A DNA stretch of 5,954 bases from Betaproteobacteria bacterium (lineage in GTDB: Bacteria; Pseudomonadota; Gammaproteobacteria; Burkholderiales; Rhodocyclaceae). This document shows positions 1 to 5,560 of the stretch, one piece after another. Each line of letters opens with the position of its first letter. Positions within the stretch are counted from its first letter, which is position 1. The stretch lies in contig JAEHDO010000121.1 of assembly GCA_016880375.1 (NCBI GenBank), forward strand, positions 1-5,954, given 5' to 3'. Under the pieces are notes generated by a model. It was not told the DNA's origin. It saw nothing but the letters and a program-made list of their open reading frames with translations, and ran no database searches. Made by a program: the position numbers and the translations under genes.

Positions 1-20
1 CCCAGACCGAAACGAAAAAC

Positions 21-824
21 ATGGCGCTGTTCTGCGACTTCGAGAACGTCGCCCTCGGCGTGCAGGAAGCGAAATACGCCCAGTTCGACATCCGCAAGGT
101 GCTCGAACGCCTGCTGCTCAAGGGCAGCATCGTCGTCAAGAAGGCCTACTGCGACTGGGCGCGCTACAAGGAGTTCAAGGCGCCGATGCACGAGGCCGCC
201 TTCGAGCTGATCGAGATCCCCCACGTGCGCCAGTCCGGCAAGAACTCCGCCGACATCCGCATGGTGGTCGACGCCCTCGACCTCTGCTATACGAAATCGC
301 ACGTCGACACCTTCGTCATCATCAGCGGCGACTCCGACTTCTCGCCGCTGGTCTCCAAGCTGCGCGAGAACAACAAGCTGGTGATCGGCGTCGGCGTGAA
401 GAAATCGACCTCCGACCTGCTCATGGCCAACTGCGACGAGTTCATCTACTACGACGACCTGGTGCGCGAAGAGGAGACGAAGAAACGCACCGCCAAGAAG
501 CGCCCGGCCAAGCCGGCCGCCGCCAAGGGCGCGCAGAAGCCGGAAAACAAGGCGCCGGCCGAGGAGGAAGACCGCAAGCAGGAAGCGCTCGACCTCGCCC
601 TGGAAACCATCGAAGCCCTCGTCGCCGAGCGCGGCGCCGGCGAGCCGATCTGGGGCTCGATGGTGAAGCAGGCCCTCAAGCGCCGCAAGCCCGGCTTCAG
701 CGAGTCCTATTACGGCTTCAAGTCATTCAGCGACCTGCTCGAGGAAGCCCAGTCGCGTCGGCTGCTGGAGCTGCAGCGCGACGAGAAGTCGGGCGGGTAT
801 ATCGTGCGCGTGGTGGCCTCCTAA
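21..824 (+). CDS. NYN-domain (LabA/DUF88-type) protein with C-terminal OST-HTH/LOTUS-like domain
   Basis: Residues 1-147 look like an NYN domain, a PIN-like nuclease fold. The opening strand is ALFCDFENVALG. Conserved acidic positions follow at D6, at D78 in NSADIRMVVDAL, and at D104 and D106 in ISGDSDFSPL, the expected metal-binding set. A Lys/Ala/Glu-rich, probably disordered linker covers about 150-187. Residues 188-265 resemble an OST-HTH/LOTUS RNA-binding module, ending in a strand GGYIVRVV. Proteins of this build are thought to bind or cleave RNA in the cytoplasm; no substrate can be named here. The ATG at 21 has no convincing Shine-Dalgarno, the frame stays open to the window edge (QTETKN before the Met), and relatives often have several residues before the first strand, so the true start may lie outside the window. 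The TAA overlaps the cysB stop on the other strand. Nothing links the gene to sulfur metabolism except position. Confidence 0.85.
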   Translation: MALFCDFENVALGVQEAKYAQFDIRKVLERLLLKGSIVVKKAYCDWARYKEFKAPMHEAAFELIEIPHVRQSGKNSADIRMVVDALDLCYTKSHVDTFVIISGDSDFSPLVSKLRENNKLVIGVGVKKSTSDLLMANCDEFIYYDDLVREEETKKRTAKKRPAKPAAAKGAQKPENKAPAEEEDRKQEALDLALETIEALVAERGAGEPIWGSMVKQALKRRKPGFSESYYGFKSFSDLLEEAQSRRLLELQRDEKSGGYIVRVVAS

Positions 825-1765
825 AGCCCCGGGTCGCTCCCTTCCTCCCCCGCCAGCGACGCCATGACCATCTTCCGCGTCAGGTGCGGCGCGAACAGCT
901 CGATGAAGGTGTAGGCGTAGCTGCGCAGCCAGGTGTTCCTGCGGATGCCGATGCGCGTCGTCGCCGATTCGAACAGGTGGGCGGCATCCACTGCCCGCAA
1001 TCCCTTGTCCGCCGCCGGATCGTAGGCCATGTAGGCGACGATGCCGATTCCCAAGCCAAGCGCCACGTAGGTCTTGATGATGTCGGCGTCGATGGCCGTC
1101 AGCGCGACGTTGGGCGCCAGGCCGCGCGCAGCGAAGGCCTTGTTGATCTGGCTGCGGCCGGTGAAGGCGAAGTCGTAGGTGATGATCGGGTATTGGGCGA
1201 TCACCTCCAGCGTCAGCGGCTGCGCCTTGAGGATGGGGTGCTCGGGCGGCGCGATGACGCAGCGGTTCCACTGGTAGCAGGGTAGCATCACCAGCTCGTC
1301 CTGCTCGCCGATGGCCTCGGTGGCGATGGCGAGGTCCGCCTCGCCGGCCAGCACCCGCTCGCACACCTCGGTCGGGCTGCCCTGGCGCAGGTTGACGCGC
1401 ACGTTCGGGTGGCGCTTCATGAATTCGCCGATGATCGGTGGCAGGACGTAGCGCGCCTGGGTGTGGGTGGTGGCGAGGGTCAGCGTGCCCGCCTCCCCGG
1501 CGCCGAATTCCTGGCCGACGCTGCGCAGGTTGTCGAGGTCGCGCAGCAGGCGCTCGGCGATCTTCAGCACCTCGCGCCCGGGGTCCGTGACGGCGGTGAG
1601 GCGCTTGCCCTGGCGCACGAAGACATCGACGCCGAGTTCCTCTTCCAATAATCGGATCTGCTTCGACACGCCCGGCTGCGAGGTATGCAAGGCGGCGGCG
1701 GCCTCGGAAACGTTGAGGCCGCTGCGGGCGACTTCGAAGACGTAGCGCAGTTGCTGGAGGTTCAT
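821..1765 (-). CDS. cysB: CysB, LysR-type transcriptional regulator of sulfate assimilation/cysteine biosynthesis
   Basis: The protein has 314 residues; E. coli CysB has 324. The N-terminal winged helix-turn-helix covers about 1-60 (MNLQQLRYVFEVARSGLNVS, then HTSQPGVSKQIRLLEEELG). The effector domain follows from about 90. It keeps the CysB signature TTHTQARY at 99-106 with T100, T102 and Q103, plus QGSPTEV at 128-134, IATE with T149, and FTGRS with T202; from memory these match the sulfate/acetylserine-binding residues of enterobacterial CysB at the same numbering. LVMLPCYQWNR and the C-terminal RSYAYTFIELFAPHLT are also typical. Family knowledge: a tetrameric cytoplasmic activator of cys genes, induced by N-acetylserine or O-acetylserine under sulfur limitation, which often represses its own gene. 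The start at 1765 lies just beyond the control region; its ribosome site is weak (AGAG about 6 nt upstream). It diverges from the assimilation operon, its likely target. Cbl-type paralogues look very similar, but the linkage favours CysB. Confidence 0.92.
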   Translation of the reverse strand: MNLQQLRYVFEVARSGLNVSEAAAALHTSQPGVSKQIRLLEEELGVDVFVRQGKRLTAVTDPGREVLKIAERLLRDLDNLRSVGQEFGAGEAGTLTLATTHTQARYVLPPIIGEFMKRHPNVRVNLRQGSPTEVCERVLAGEADLAIATEAIGEQDELVMLPCYQWNRCVIAPPEHPILKAQPLTLEVIAQYPIITYDFAFTGRSQINKAFAARGLAPNVALTAIDADIIKTYVALGLGIGIVAYMAYDPAADKGLRAVDAAHLFESATTRIGIRRNTWLRSYAYTFIELFAPHLTRKMVMASLAGEEGSDPGL

Positions 1766-1777
1766 AAGGCACTCTAT

Positions 1778-1792
1778 ATAACCATTGGTTAT
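1778..1792. promoter_or_regulatory. Perfect 15-bp palindrome, candidate CysB operator
   Basis: The arms ATAACCA and TGGTTAT surround a single central T at 1785 and are exact reverse complements. The site contains the LysR-family pattern T-N11-A (T1779, A1791). It lies in the only AT-rich stretch of the window, between cysB and the divergent sulfate-assimilation operon, centred 56 bp before the tauE-family ATG and over the inferred cysB transcription start. That geometry suits activation to the right and autorepression to the left. The palindrome is seen; binding by CysB is inferred. Confidence 0.6.
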
Positions 1793-1820
1793 TTAATACT
1801 AACATTAAAGTATTTTTCAA
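1793..1820 (-). promoter_or_regulatory. Probable sigma70-type promoter for cysB
   Basis: On the minus strand a -35 element TTGAAA (plus-strand 1815-1820, 5 of 6 to consensus) is followed after 16 bp by a -10 element TATTAA (plus-strand 1793-1798, 4 of 6). Transcription would start near 1786, giving a leader of about 20 nt before the cysB ATG. The start point would fall inside the palindrome at 1778-1792, as expected if CysB represses its own gene. Seen by eye only; the start point is inferred. Confidence 0.5.
1795..1814. promoter_or_regulatory. Second, weaker dyad in the divergent control region
   Basis: AATACT at 1795-1800 and AGTATT at 1809-1814 are exact inverted 6-bp arms around an 8-bp spacer. 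They lie next to the 15-bp palindrome and between the cysB -35 and -10 elements. This could be an accessory LysR half-site pair, or an incidental result of AT-rich promoter sequence. LysR regulators commonly use adjacent recognition and activation sites. Confidence 0.25.
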
Positions 1821-1840
1821 TTCTATAGGCCGTCGATACC

Positions 1841-2626
1841 ATGCGCCTCACCATGGATGCGGCCTACACACTTTCGGGTTTCGTCGTCGGCGCCATCGTC
1901 GGCCTGACCGGCGTCGGCGGCGGCTCGCTCATGACGCCGCTGCTGGTGCTCCTGTTCGGCGTGCACCCGGCGACGGCGGTCGGCACCGACCTGCTATACG
2001 CGGCGCTGACCAAGGCCGGCGGCACGGCGGTGCATGCCGGCCATCGCACGGTGGACTGGCGCGTCACGGGACGCCTCGCCGCAGGCAGCCTGCCGGCGGC
2101 GGCGCTGACGCTGGCCGCGGTCGGGTATTTCGATGTCGACCGCGCCCTCTTCTCACACCTGATTTCCTGCGCGCTGGGCGTGTCACTGCTGCTCACCGCC
2201 GCCGCACTGCTCTTCAAGGCGCGCGTGCAGCGCTTCGCCCTCGCCCACCTCTCCGACGCCTGGCACACGCGTCGCGTCGGGCCGGCGACGGCGGCCGTCG
2301 GCGCCCTGCTCGGCGTGCTGGTCTCGCTCTCCTCGGTCGGCGCCGGCGCGCTCGGCGTCACGGCGCTGCTGTTTCTCTACCCGACCCTGCCGGCGGTGCG
2401 CATCGTCGGCTCGGACCTCGCCCATGCCGTGCCGCTGACCCTGGTCGCCGGCCTCGGCCACTGGCTGCTCGGCAACATCGACTGGGGCCTGCTCGGCGCC
2501 CTGCTGCTCGGCTCGCTCCCCGGCATCTGGCTCGGCAGCCACTTCGCCGTGAAGGTGCCGGAGCGCTGGCTGCGCTCGGGACTCGCCGCGCTGCTGGTCC
2601 TCATCGGCACGAAACTGGTCCTTTGA
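1841..2626 (+). CDS. TauE/SafE-family (DUF81) membrane transporter, probable sulfite/sulfate permease or exporter
   Basis: A 261-residue, strongly hydrophobic protein with about eight membrane segments (roughly 8-24, 28-42, 46-62, 77-97, 104-125, 147-165, 193-211, 214-233, then 244-260; some may pair differently). It shows the internal duplication of the family: GLTGVGGGSLMTPLL at 21-35 in the first half is echoed by SLSSVGAGALGVTALLFLYP at 162-181, and GTDLLYAALTKAGG by GSDLAHAVPLTLVAG. It would sit in the inner membrane and carry a sulfur oxyanion or organosulfonate-derived anion. First gene of the operon to the right of the CysB control region; its stop lies 11 bp before the reductase start, so the two are almost surely co-transcribed. 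Direction and substrate cannot be read from sequence: family members include sulfite/sulfoacetate exporters, while its place beside sulfate-reducing genes also allows uptake. Starts at 1841 and 1853 are both possible and neither has a good ribosome site. Confidence 0.88.
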   Translation: MRLTMDAAYTLSGFVVGAIVGLTGVGGGSLMTPLLVLLFGVHPATAVGTDLLYAALTKAGGTAVHAGHRTVDWRVTGRLAAGSLPAAALTLAAVGYFDVDRALFSHLISCALGVSLLLTAAALLFKARVQRFALAHLSDAWHTRRVGPATAAVGALLGVLVSLSSVGAGALGVTALLFLYPTLPAVRIVGSDLAHAVPLTLVAGLGHWLLGNIDWGLLGALLLGSLPGIWLGSHFAVKVPERWLRSGLAALLVLIGTKLVL

Positions 2627-2627
2627 A

Positions 2628-2631
2628 AGGA
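2628..2631 (+). promoter_or_regulatory. Ribosome-binding site deciding the siroheme reductase start
   Basis: AGGA lies just after the upstream TGA (2624-2626). Two adjacent in-frame ATGs follow at 2635 and 2638, with gaps of 3 and 6 nt, so 2638 is the better spaced. A TTG at 2623 would overlap the upstream stop and has no ribosome site. Confidence 0.6.
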
Positions 2632-2637
2632 AACATG

Positions 2638-4713
2638 ATGGCCCAACTCGACAACCTCGCCGACGCCTCCGAAATCGCCCACTACGAGGAAGCGCTCGCC
2701 CGCTACCTCGACCTGGAACTCGACGCCGAGCGCTTCACCGCCCTGCGCCTGCAGCAGGGCGTGTACGGCCAGCGCCAGGAGGGCGTGAACATGGTGCGCA
2801 TCAAGCTGCCCGGCGGCCGCCTGAATCCGGCGCGCCTGGCCGCCATCGCCGAAGTGGCGGAGGAGCACGTGCCGCAGCAGGTGGCGCACGTCACCACGCG
2901 GCAGGACATCCAGTTGCACCACGTGCCGCTGGCCGAGACCGGCGCCGTGCTGCGCCGCCTGGCCTCCGACGGCGTGACGACGCGCGAGGCCTGCGGCAAC
3001 ACCATCCGCAACATCACCGCCTGCCCGCTGGCCGGCGTCTGCCCGCGCGAGCACACCGACGTGACGCAGCACCTCGACGGCGCCGTGGCGCATTTCCTGC
3101 GCAACCCGCTCAACCAGCAGATGCCGCGCAAGTTCAAGGTCAGCTTCTCCGGCTGCGAGGCGGATTGCGCCCAGGGCCTGATCCACGACCTTGGCCTCGT
3201 TGCCACGCGCCACGGCGAAAGGACCGGCTTCACCGTGCTCGCCGGCGGCGGCCTCGGGCACAAGCCGCACGAGGCCATCACCGTCGCCGAGTTCATCGAG
3301 GAGCAGGATCTGCTGCCGGCCATGGAAGCCGTGCTCACCCTTCACAACAAGTACTCGGACCGCACAAAGCGCGCCAAGTCGCGCATCAAGTTCCTTGTGG
3401 ACCGCTTCGGCGAGGCCGGCTTCATCGAGCGCTTCAACGAGGAATTCGCGCGTACGCGGGCGGCGCTCGCCGGCAAGCCGGCGCCGCAGGCCGAATGGCG
3501 CCAAGCCGCACGCGGCCCCGTGCCCGGCCCCGGCGCGCCGCGCGTGTTCTTCGCCCAGCGTCAGGCCGGGCTGCACGTGGTGCCTGTCGCCGCGCCGCTC
3601 GGCCAGCTCACGGCCGCGCAACTCGCAGGTCTCGCGGCGCTGCTCGGCGAATTCGGCCTCGACGACGTGCGTACCACGCAGGACCAGAACCTGATCGTGC
3701 TCGATGTGCCGGCCGCGCGGATTTCGGCATTGACCGCGCGCATGGCCGAGCTCGGCCTGAATACGCCGCAGGCCGGCGACAACGTCGTCGCCTGCCCGGG
3801 CGCATCGACCTGCCGCCTCGGCATCACCACCTCGATGCACGTCGCGCCGAAGCTCTCCGGCGGCCGGCACGACCTGCGCATCCGCGTCTCCGGCTGCCAC
3901 AACGGCTGCGCCCAGCCGGAGTCGGGCGACGTCGGCCTCTACGGCGAGGGCAAACGCCAGCACGGCAAGCTGATCCCTCACTACCAGATGTACTTCGGCG
4001 GCGACGGCACCAGCGCCTGCGGTTCCATCGCGCTGAAGGGGCCGTCGATTCCCGCGGCGCGCATCGAGCAGGCGATCGTCCGCGTGCAAAAGAGCTACGA
4101 CGAGGAGCGCGTCGAAGGCGAGCGCTTCTTCGGCTGGGCGCAGCGCCAGGGCGCCGAGCGCTTCCAGTCCCTGCTGGCCGACCTGACCCAGGTCTCGCGC
4201 TTCGAGTTGGCCAAGCTGGCGCGCGACCACGGCGACGCGGCGGATTTCCGCGTCGTCTCGCTCGGCGGCGGCGAGTGCGCCTCGGCCACCGACATCGCCA
4301 TCGGCCGTGCCTTCTTCGATGCGGCGCACGAGCGAGCCTATCGCGAGGCTTTCGTGTTCCAGCGAAAACTCGAGGACGCCGCGGCCTGCGCCGAGGCGCA
4401 GCTCAAGCTGGTCGGCGAGGGGCTGGCCGGCTTCCTCGGCGGCGGCAAGGCGAATGAACTCGCCGACATCGCCGCCGTGCTGCAGGGACTGACTTTTGCG
4501 GAAACGCTGGGCCAGCGCCTCGGCGGGATCGCCGCCGCGCTGGCTGGCCTCGCCGAGGCAGTCGAGGCCGAGGCGAAGCAGGTCTTCGCCGAGATCGACC
4601 GCTGGATCGTCGACGCCGCCGCGCTGTGCCTGGCGCGCGATCCGCAGCTCGACCTGCGCGGCGCCCTGCCCGCGGTGCCTGCCGTCCGCAAGACCGAACT
4701 GGCCGCAGCCTGA
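2638..4713 (+). CDS. cysI: Siroheme/[4Fe-4S] sulfite (or nitrite) reductase, NirA/CysI superfamily, with C-terminal extension
   Basis: A 691-residue protein; assimilatory sulfite/nitrite reductases are usually about 550-600. Family reaction: six-electron reduction of sulfite to sulfide (or nitrite to ammonia) at a siroheme coupled to a [4Fe-4S] cluster, in the cytoplasm. The two-repeat fold is visible: a ferredoxin-like half-domain at about 35-100 (TTRQDIQLHHV at 86-96, R88), a first siroheme half at about 115-260 (R124 in TIRNI, K165 and K167 in PRKFKVSF), a second half-domain at about 300-370 (TTQDQNLIVLDV) and a second siroheme half to about 519. The canonical cluster/siroheme ligands are C386-X5-C392 and C420-X3-C424. 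Unusually, the first half also has C129-X5-C135 and C173-X3-C177. Residues 520-691 form an extension with GGGECAS at 543-549 and long alanine-rich helices, possibly HEPN-like (low confidence). The cysH/cysD context favours sulfite over nitrite. No CysJ-like flavoprotein is seen, so ferredoxin is the likely donor. Confidence 0.88.
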   Translation: MAQLDNLADASEIAHYEEALARYLDLELDAERFTALRLQQGVYGQRQEGVNMVRIKLPGGRLNPARLAAIAEVAEEHVPQQVAHVTTRQDIQLHHVPLAETGAVLRRLASDGVTTREACGNTIRNITACPLAGVCPREHTDVTQHLDGAVAHFLRNPLNQQMPRKFKVSFSGCEADCAQGLIHDLGLVATRHGERTGFTVLAGGGLGHKPHEAITVAEFIEEQDLLPAMEAVLTLHNKYSDRTKRAKSRIKFLVDRFGEAGFIERFNEEFARTRAALAGKPAPQAEWRQAARGPVPGPGAPRVFFAQRQAGLHVVPVAAPLGQLTAAQLAGLAALLGEFGLDDVRTTQDQNLIVLDVPAARISALTARMAELGLNTPQAGDNVVACPGASTCRLGITTSMHVAPKLSGGRHDLRIRVSGCHNGCAQPESGDVGLYGEGKRQHGKLIPHYQMYFGGDGTSACGSIALKGPSIPAARIEQAIVRVQKSYDEERVEGERFFGWAQRQGAERFQSLLADLTQVSRFELAKLARDHGDAADFRVVSLGGGECASATDIAIGRAFFDAAHERAYREAFVFQRKLEDAAACAEAQLKLVGEGLAGFLGGGKANELADIAAVLQGLTFAETLGQRLGGIAAALAGLAEAVEAEAKQVFAEIDRWIVDAAALCLARDPQLDLRGALPAVPAVRKTELAAA

Positions 4714-4714
4714 A

Positions 4715-4720
4715 AAGGGA
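4715..4720 (+). promoter_or_regulatory. Ribosome-binding site of cysH
   Basis: AAGGGA begins immediately after the reductase TGA and ends 6 nt before the ATG at 4727. It fixes the cysH start there; the same reading frame is open further upstream inside the reductase gene, but that part is a shadow. Confidence 0.7.
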
Positions 4721-4726
4721 CACGAT

Positions 4727-5551
4727 ATGAGCCTGGAAAAACTTCCGCAGCAGCGCATCGACGAGGCCGTCGCGCTGCTCAAGCGCATCGAGGGCGAATT
4801 TGCCCCGGCCGCCTTCGCCAACAGCCTCGGCGCCGAGGACATGGTGCTGACCGACCTGATCGCGCGGCACACGCCCGACATCGAAGTGTTCACGCTCGAT
4901 ACCGGCCGGCTGCACGAGGAGACCTACCGCCTGATGCAGAAGGTCGCCGACCAGTACGACCAGCCCCTGCGCGTTTATTTCCCGCAGCCCGAAGCCGTGC
5001 AGCAGTACGCCACCGGGCACGGCGTCAACGCCTTCTACGAGAGCATCGAGTTGCGCAAATCCTGCTGCCAGGTGCGCAAGGTCGAGCCGCTCGGGCGCGC
5101 GCTCAAGGGCAAGGCAGCCTGGATCACCGGCCTGCGCCGCGAACAGGCGGTGACCCGGCGCGACCTGCCCGAGCGCGAATTCGACGCCGCCCACGGCATC
5201 GAGAAATTCAACCCTCTTGCCGCCTGGAGCGAGGAAGAGGTGTGGGCCTATCTGCATGCCTATGGCGTGCCCACCAACGAATTGCACGAGCGCGGCTTCC
5301 CCAGCATCGGTTGCGCACCGTGCACCCGGGCGCTGGCCGCCGGCGAAGACATCCGCGCCGGCCGCTGGTGGTGGGAAAACGCCGACACGAAGGAATGCGG
5401 GCTGCACCCGAAGCCCGCATTCGTCGGCGTTTCGGCGGAGGCTAACCTCAGAGCAGCTGAGGTTAAGGTGCGCAGCGCCGGCCGAAGCCAAGACCCGCAG
5501 AGCAGGGAATGCGGGCTGCACCCGGCGAAACGCGATAAGGCAGCCGCCTGA
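4727..5551 (+). CDS. cysH: CysH, assimilatory adenylylsulfate (APS) reductase, with duplicated C-terminal catalytic motif
   Basis: A 274-residue thioredoxin- or glutathione-dependent enzyme that reduces APS to sulfite and AMP in the cytoplasm. Visible features: the modified PP-loop SLGAEDMV at 33-40, LDTGRLHEETY at 57-67, ITGLRREQ at 133-140, and FNPLAAWSEEEVWAYL at 161-176. The cysteine pairs C113-C114 (KSCCQVRK) and C196-X2-C199 (GCAPCT) are the [4Fe-4S] ligands that separate APS reductases from cluster-free PAPS reductases. The catalytic cysteine is C224 in TKECGLHP, following the usual RWWWENAD context. Relatives normally end shortly after this motif. Here about 45 residues follow, including a second exact ECGLHP at 261-266 (C262) before the terminal AKRDKAAA. 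The added stretch 229-260 is polar, has no known domain, and is encoded by the palindromic DNA between two 19-bp direct repeats. It lies 13 bp after the reductase stop; the cysD start follows its own stop by 9 bp. Function is secure; the origin of the tail is inferred. Confidence 0.93.
   Translation: MSLEKLPQQRIDEAVALLKRIEGEFAPAAFANSLGAEDMVLTDLIARHTPDIEVFTLDTGRLHEETYRLMQKVADQYDQPLRVYFPQPEAVQQYATGHGVNAFYESIELRKSCCQVRKVEPLGRALKGKAAWITGLRREQAVTRRDLPEREFDAAHGIEKFNPLAAWSEEEVWAYLHAYGVPTNELHERGFPSIGCAPCTRALAAGEDIRAGRWWWENADTKECGLHPKPAFVGVSAEANLRAAEVKVRSAGRSQDPQSRECGLHPAKRDKAAA
5392..5410 (+). repeat. 19-bp direct repeat, copy 1 (in cysH)
   Basis: GGAATGCGGGCTGCACCCG encodes the first, canonical ECGLHP motif of CysH. 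An identical copy lies exactly 114 bp downstream (38 codons), so the reading frame is the same in both. Confidence 0.9.
5393..5422. repeat. 11-bp perfect inverted repeat, 8-bp loop, over the CysH catalytic codons
   Basis: GAATGCGGGCT at 5393-5403 is the exact reverse complement of AGCCCGCATTC at 5412-5422, leaving loop 5404-5411. The stem includes the codon of catalytic C224. No U-tract follows and the gene continues, so it is not an intrinsic terminator. The right arm can pair instead with the second copy of the left arm at 5507-5517. Confidence 0.8.
5412..5517. repeat. Nested palindromic element, about 106 bp, inside the 3' end of cysH
   Basis: Three sets of complementary arms are nested in order: AGCCCGCATTC 5412-5422 with GAATGCGGGCT 5507-5517; TTCGGC 5431-5436 with GCCGAA 5481-5486; and TAACCTCAG 5443-5451 with CTGAGGTTA 5457-5465 around the 5-nt loop AGCAG. 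The whole segment could therefore fold as one interrupted hairpin. Such architecture resembles REP/MITE-type non-autonomous repeats, and the in-frame coding location recalls Rickettsia palindromic elements. It encodes no transposase. The pairing is seen directly; mobility is inferred. Confidence 0.6.
5506..5524 (+). repeat. 19-bp direct repeat, copy 2 (in cysH)
   Basis: Identical to the copy at 5392-5410, again encoding ECGLHP. It precedes the last eight residues of CysH. The sequences beyond the two copies differ: AAGCCC after the first, GCGAAA after the second. Confidence 0.9.
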
Positions 5552-5554
5552 GGA
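5551..5554 (+). promoter_or_regulatory. Ribosome-binding site of cysD overlapping the cysH stop
   Basis: AGGA begins on the last base of the cysH TGA and is 6 nt from the ATG at 5561. The in-frame ATG at 5555 directly abuts AGGA and would be too close, so 5561 is the chosen start. Confidence 0.6.
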
Positions 5555-5560
5555 ATGGTC

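Noticed and set aside
833..860. 6-bp inverted repeat (GTCGCT / AGCGAC, 16-nt loop) near the convergent gene ends as a terminator
   Set aside because: Short stem, long loop, no T-tract on either strand, and it lies within the cysB coding end; likely chance in GC-rich DNA.
723..1820. 365-codon minus-strand open frame overlapping cysB
   Set aside because: Arg/Pro/Ala-rich, in another frame over a well-recognised CysB; it starts inside the control region and ends within the NYN gene.
1806..1829. Sigma70 promoter reading toward the TauE-family gene (TAAAGT, TATTTT or TATAGG as -10)
   Set aside because: None has a reasonable -35 at correct spacing. An activator-dependent promoter is likely, but its position cannot be fixed by eye.
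2623..2637. TTG at 2623 as start of the sulfite reductase
   Set aside because: It overlaps the preceding stop codon and lacks a ribosome site; AGGA at 2628-2631 serves the ATG at 2638 (or 2635).
3165..4457. 430-codon plus-strand open frame inside the reductase gene
   Set aside because: Arg/Pro/Ala-rich frame shifted against a conserved protein; no ribosome site or motif.
2377..4893. Very long open frame on the minus strand (838 codons) opposite the sulfite reductase
   Set aside because: It is an antisense shadow of GC-rich codons. It has no family-like motifs and is made largely of Ala/Arg/Gly/Leu-rich sequence, whereas the plus strand has a clear conserved enzyme.
5392..5524. CRISPR array
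   Set aside because: Only two 19-bp repeats separated by a structured, coding 95-bp segment; no array periodicity and no cas genes.
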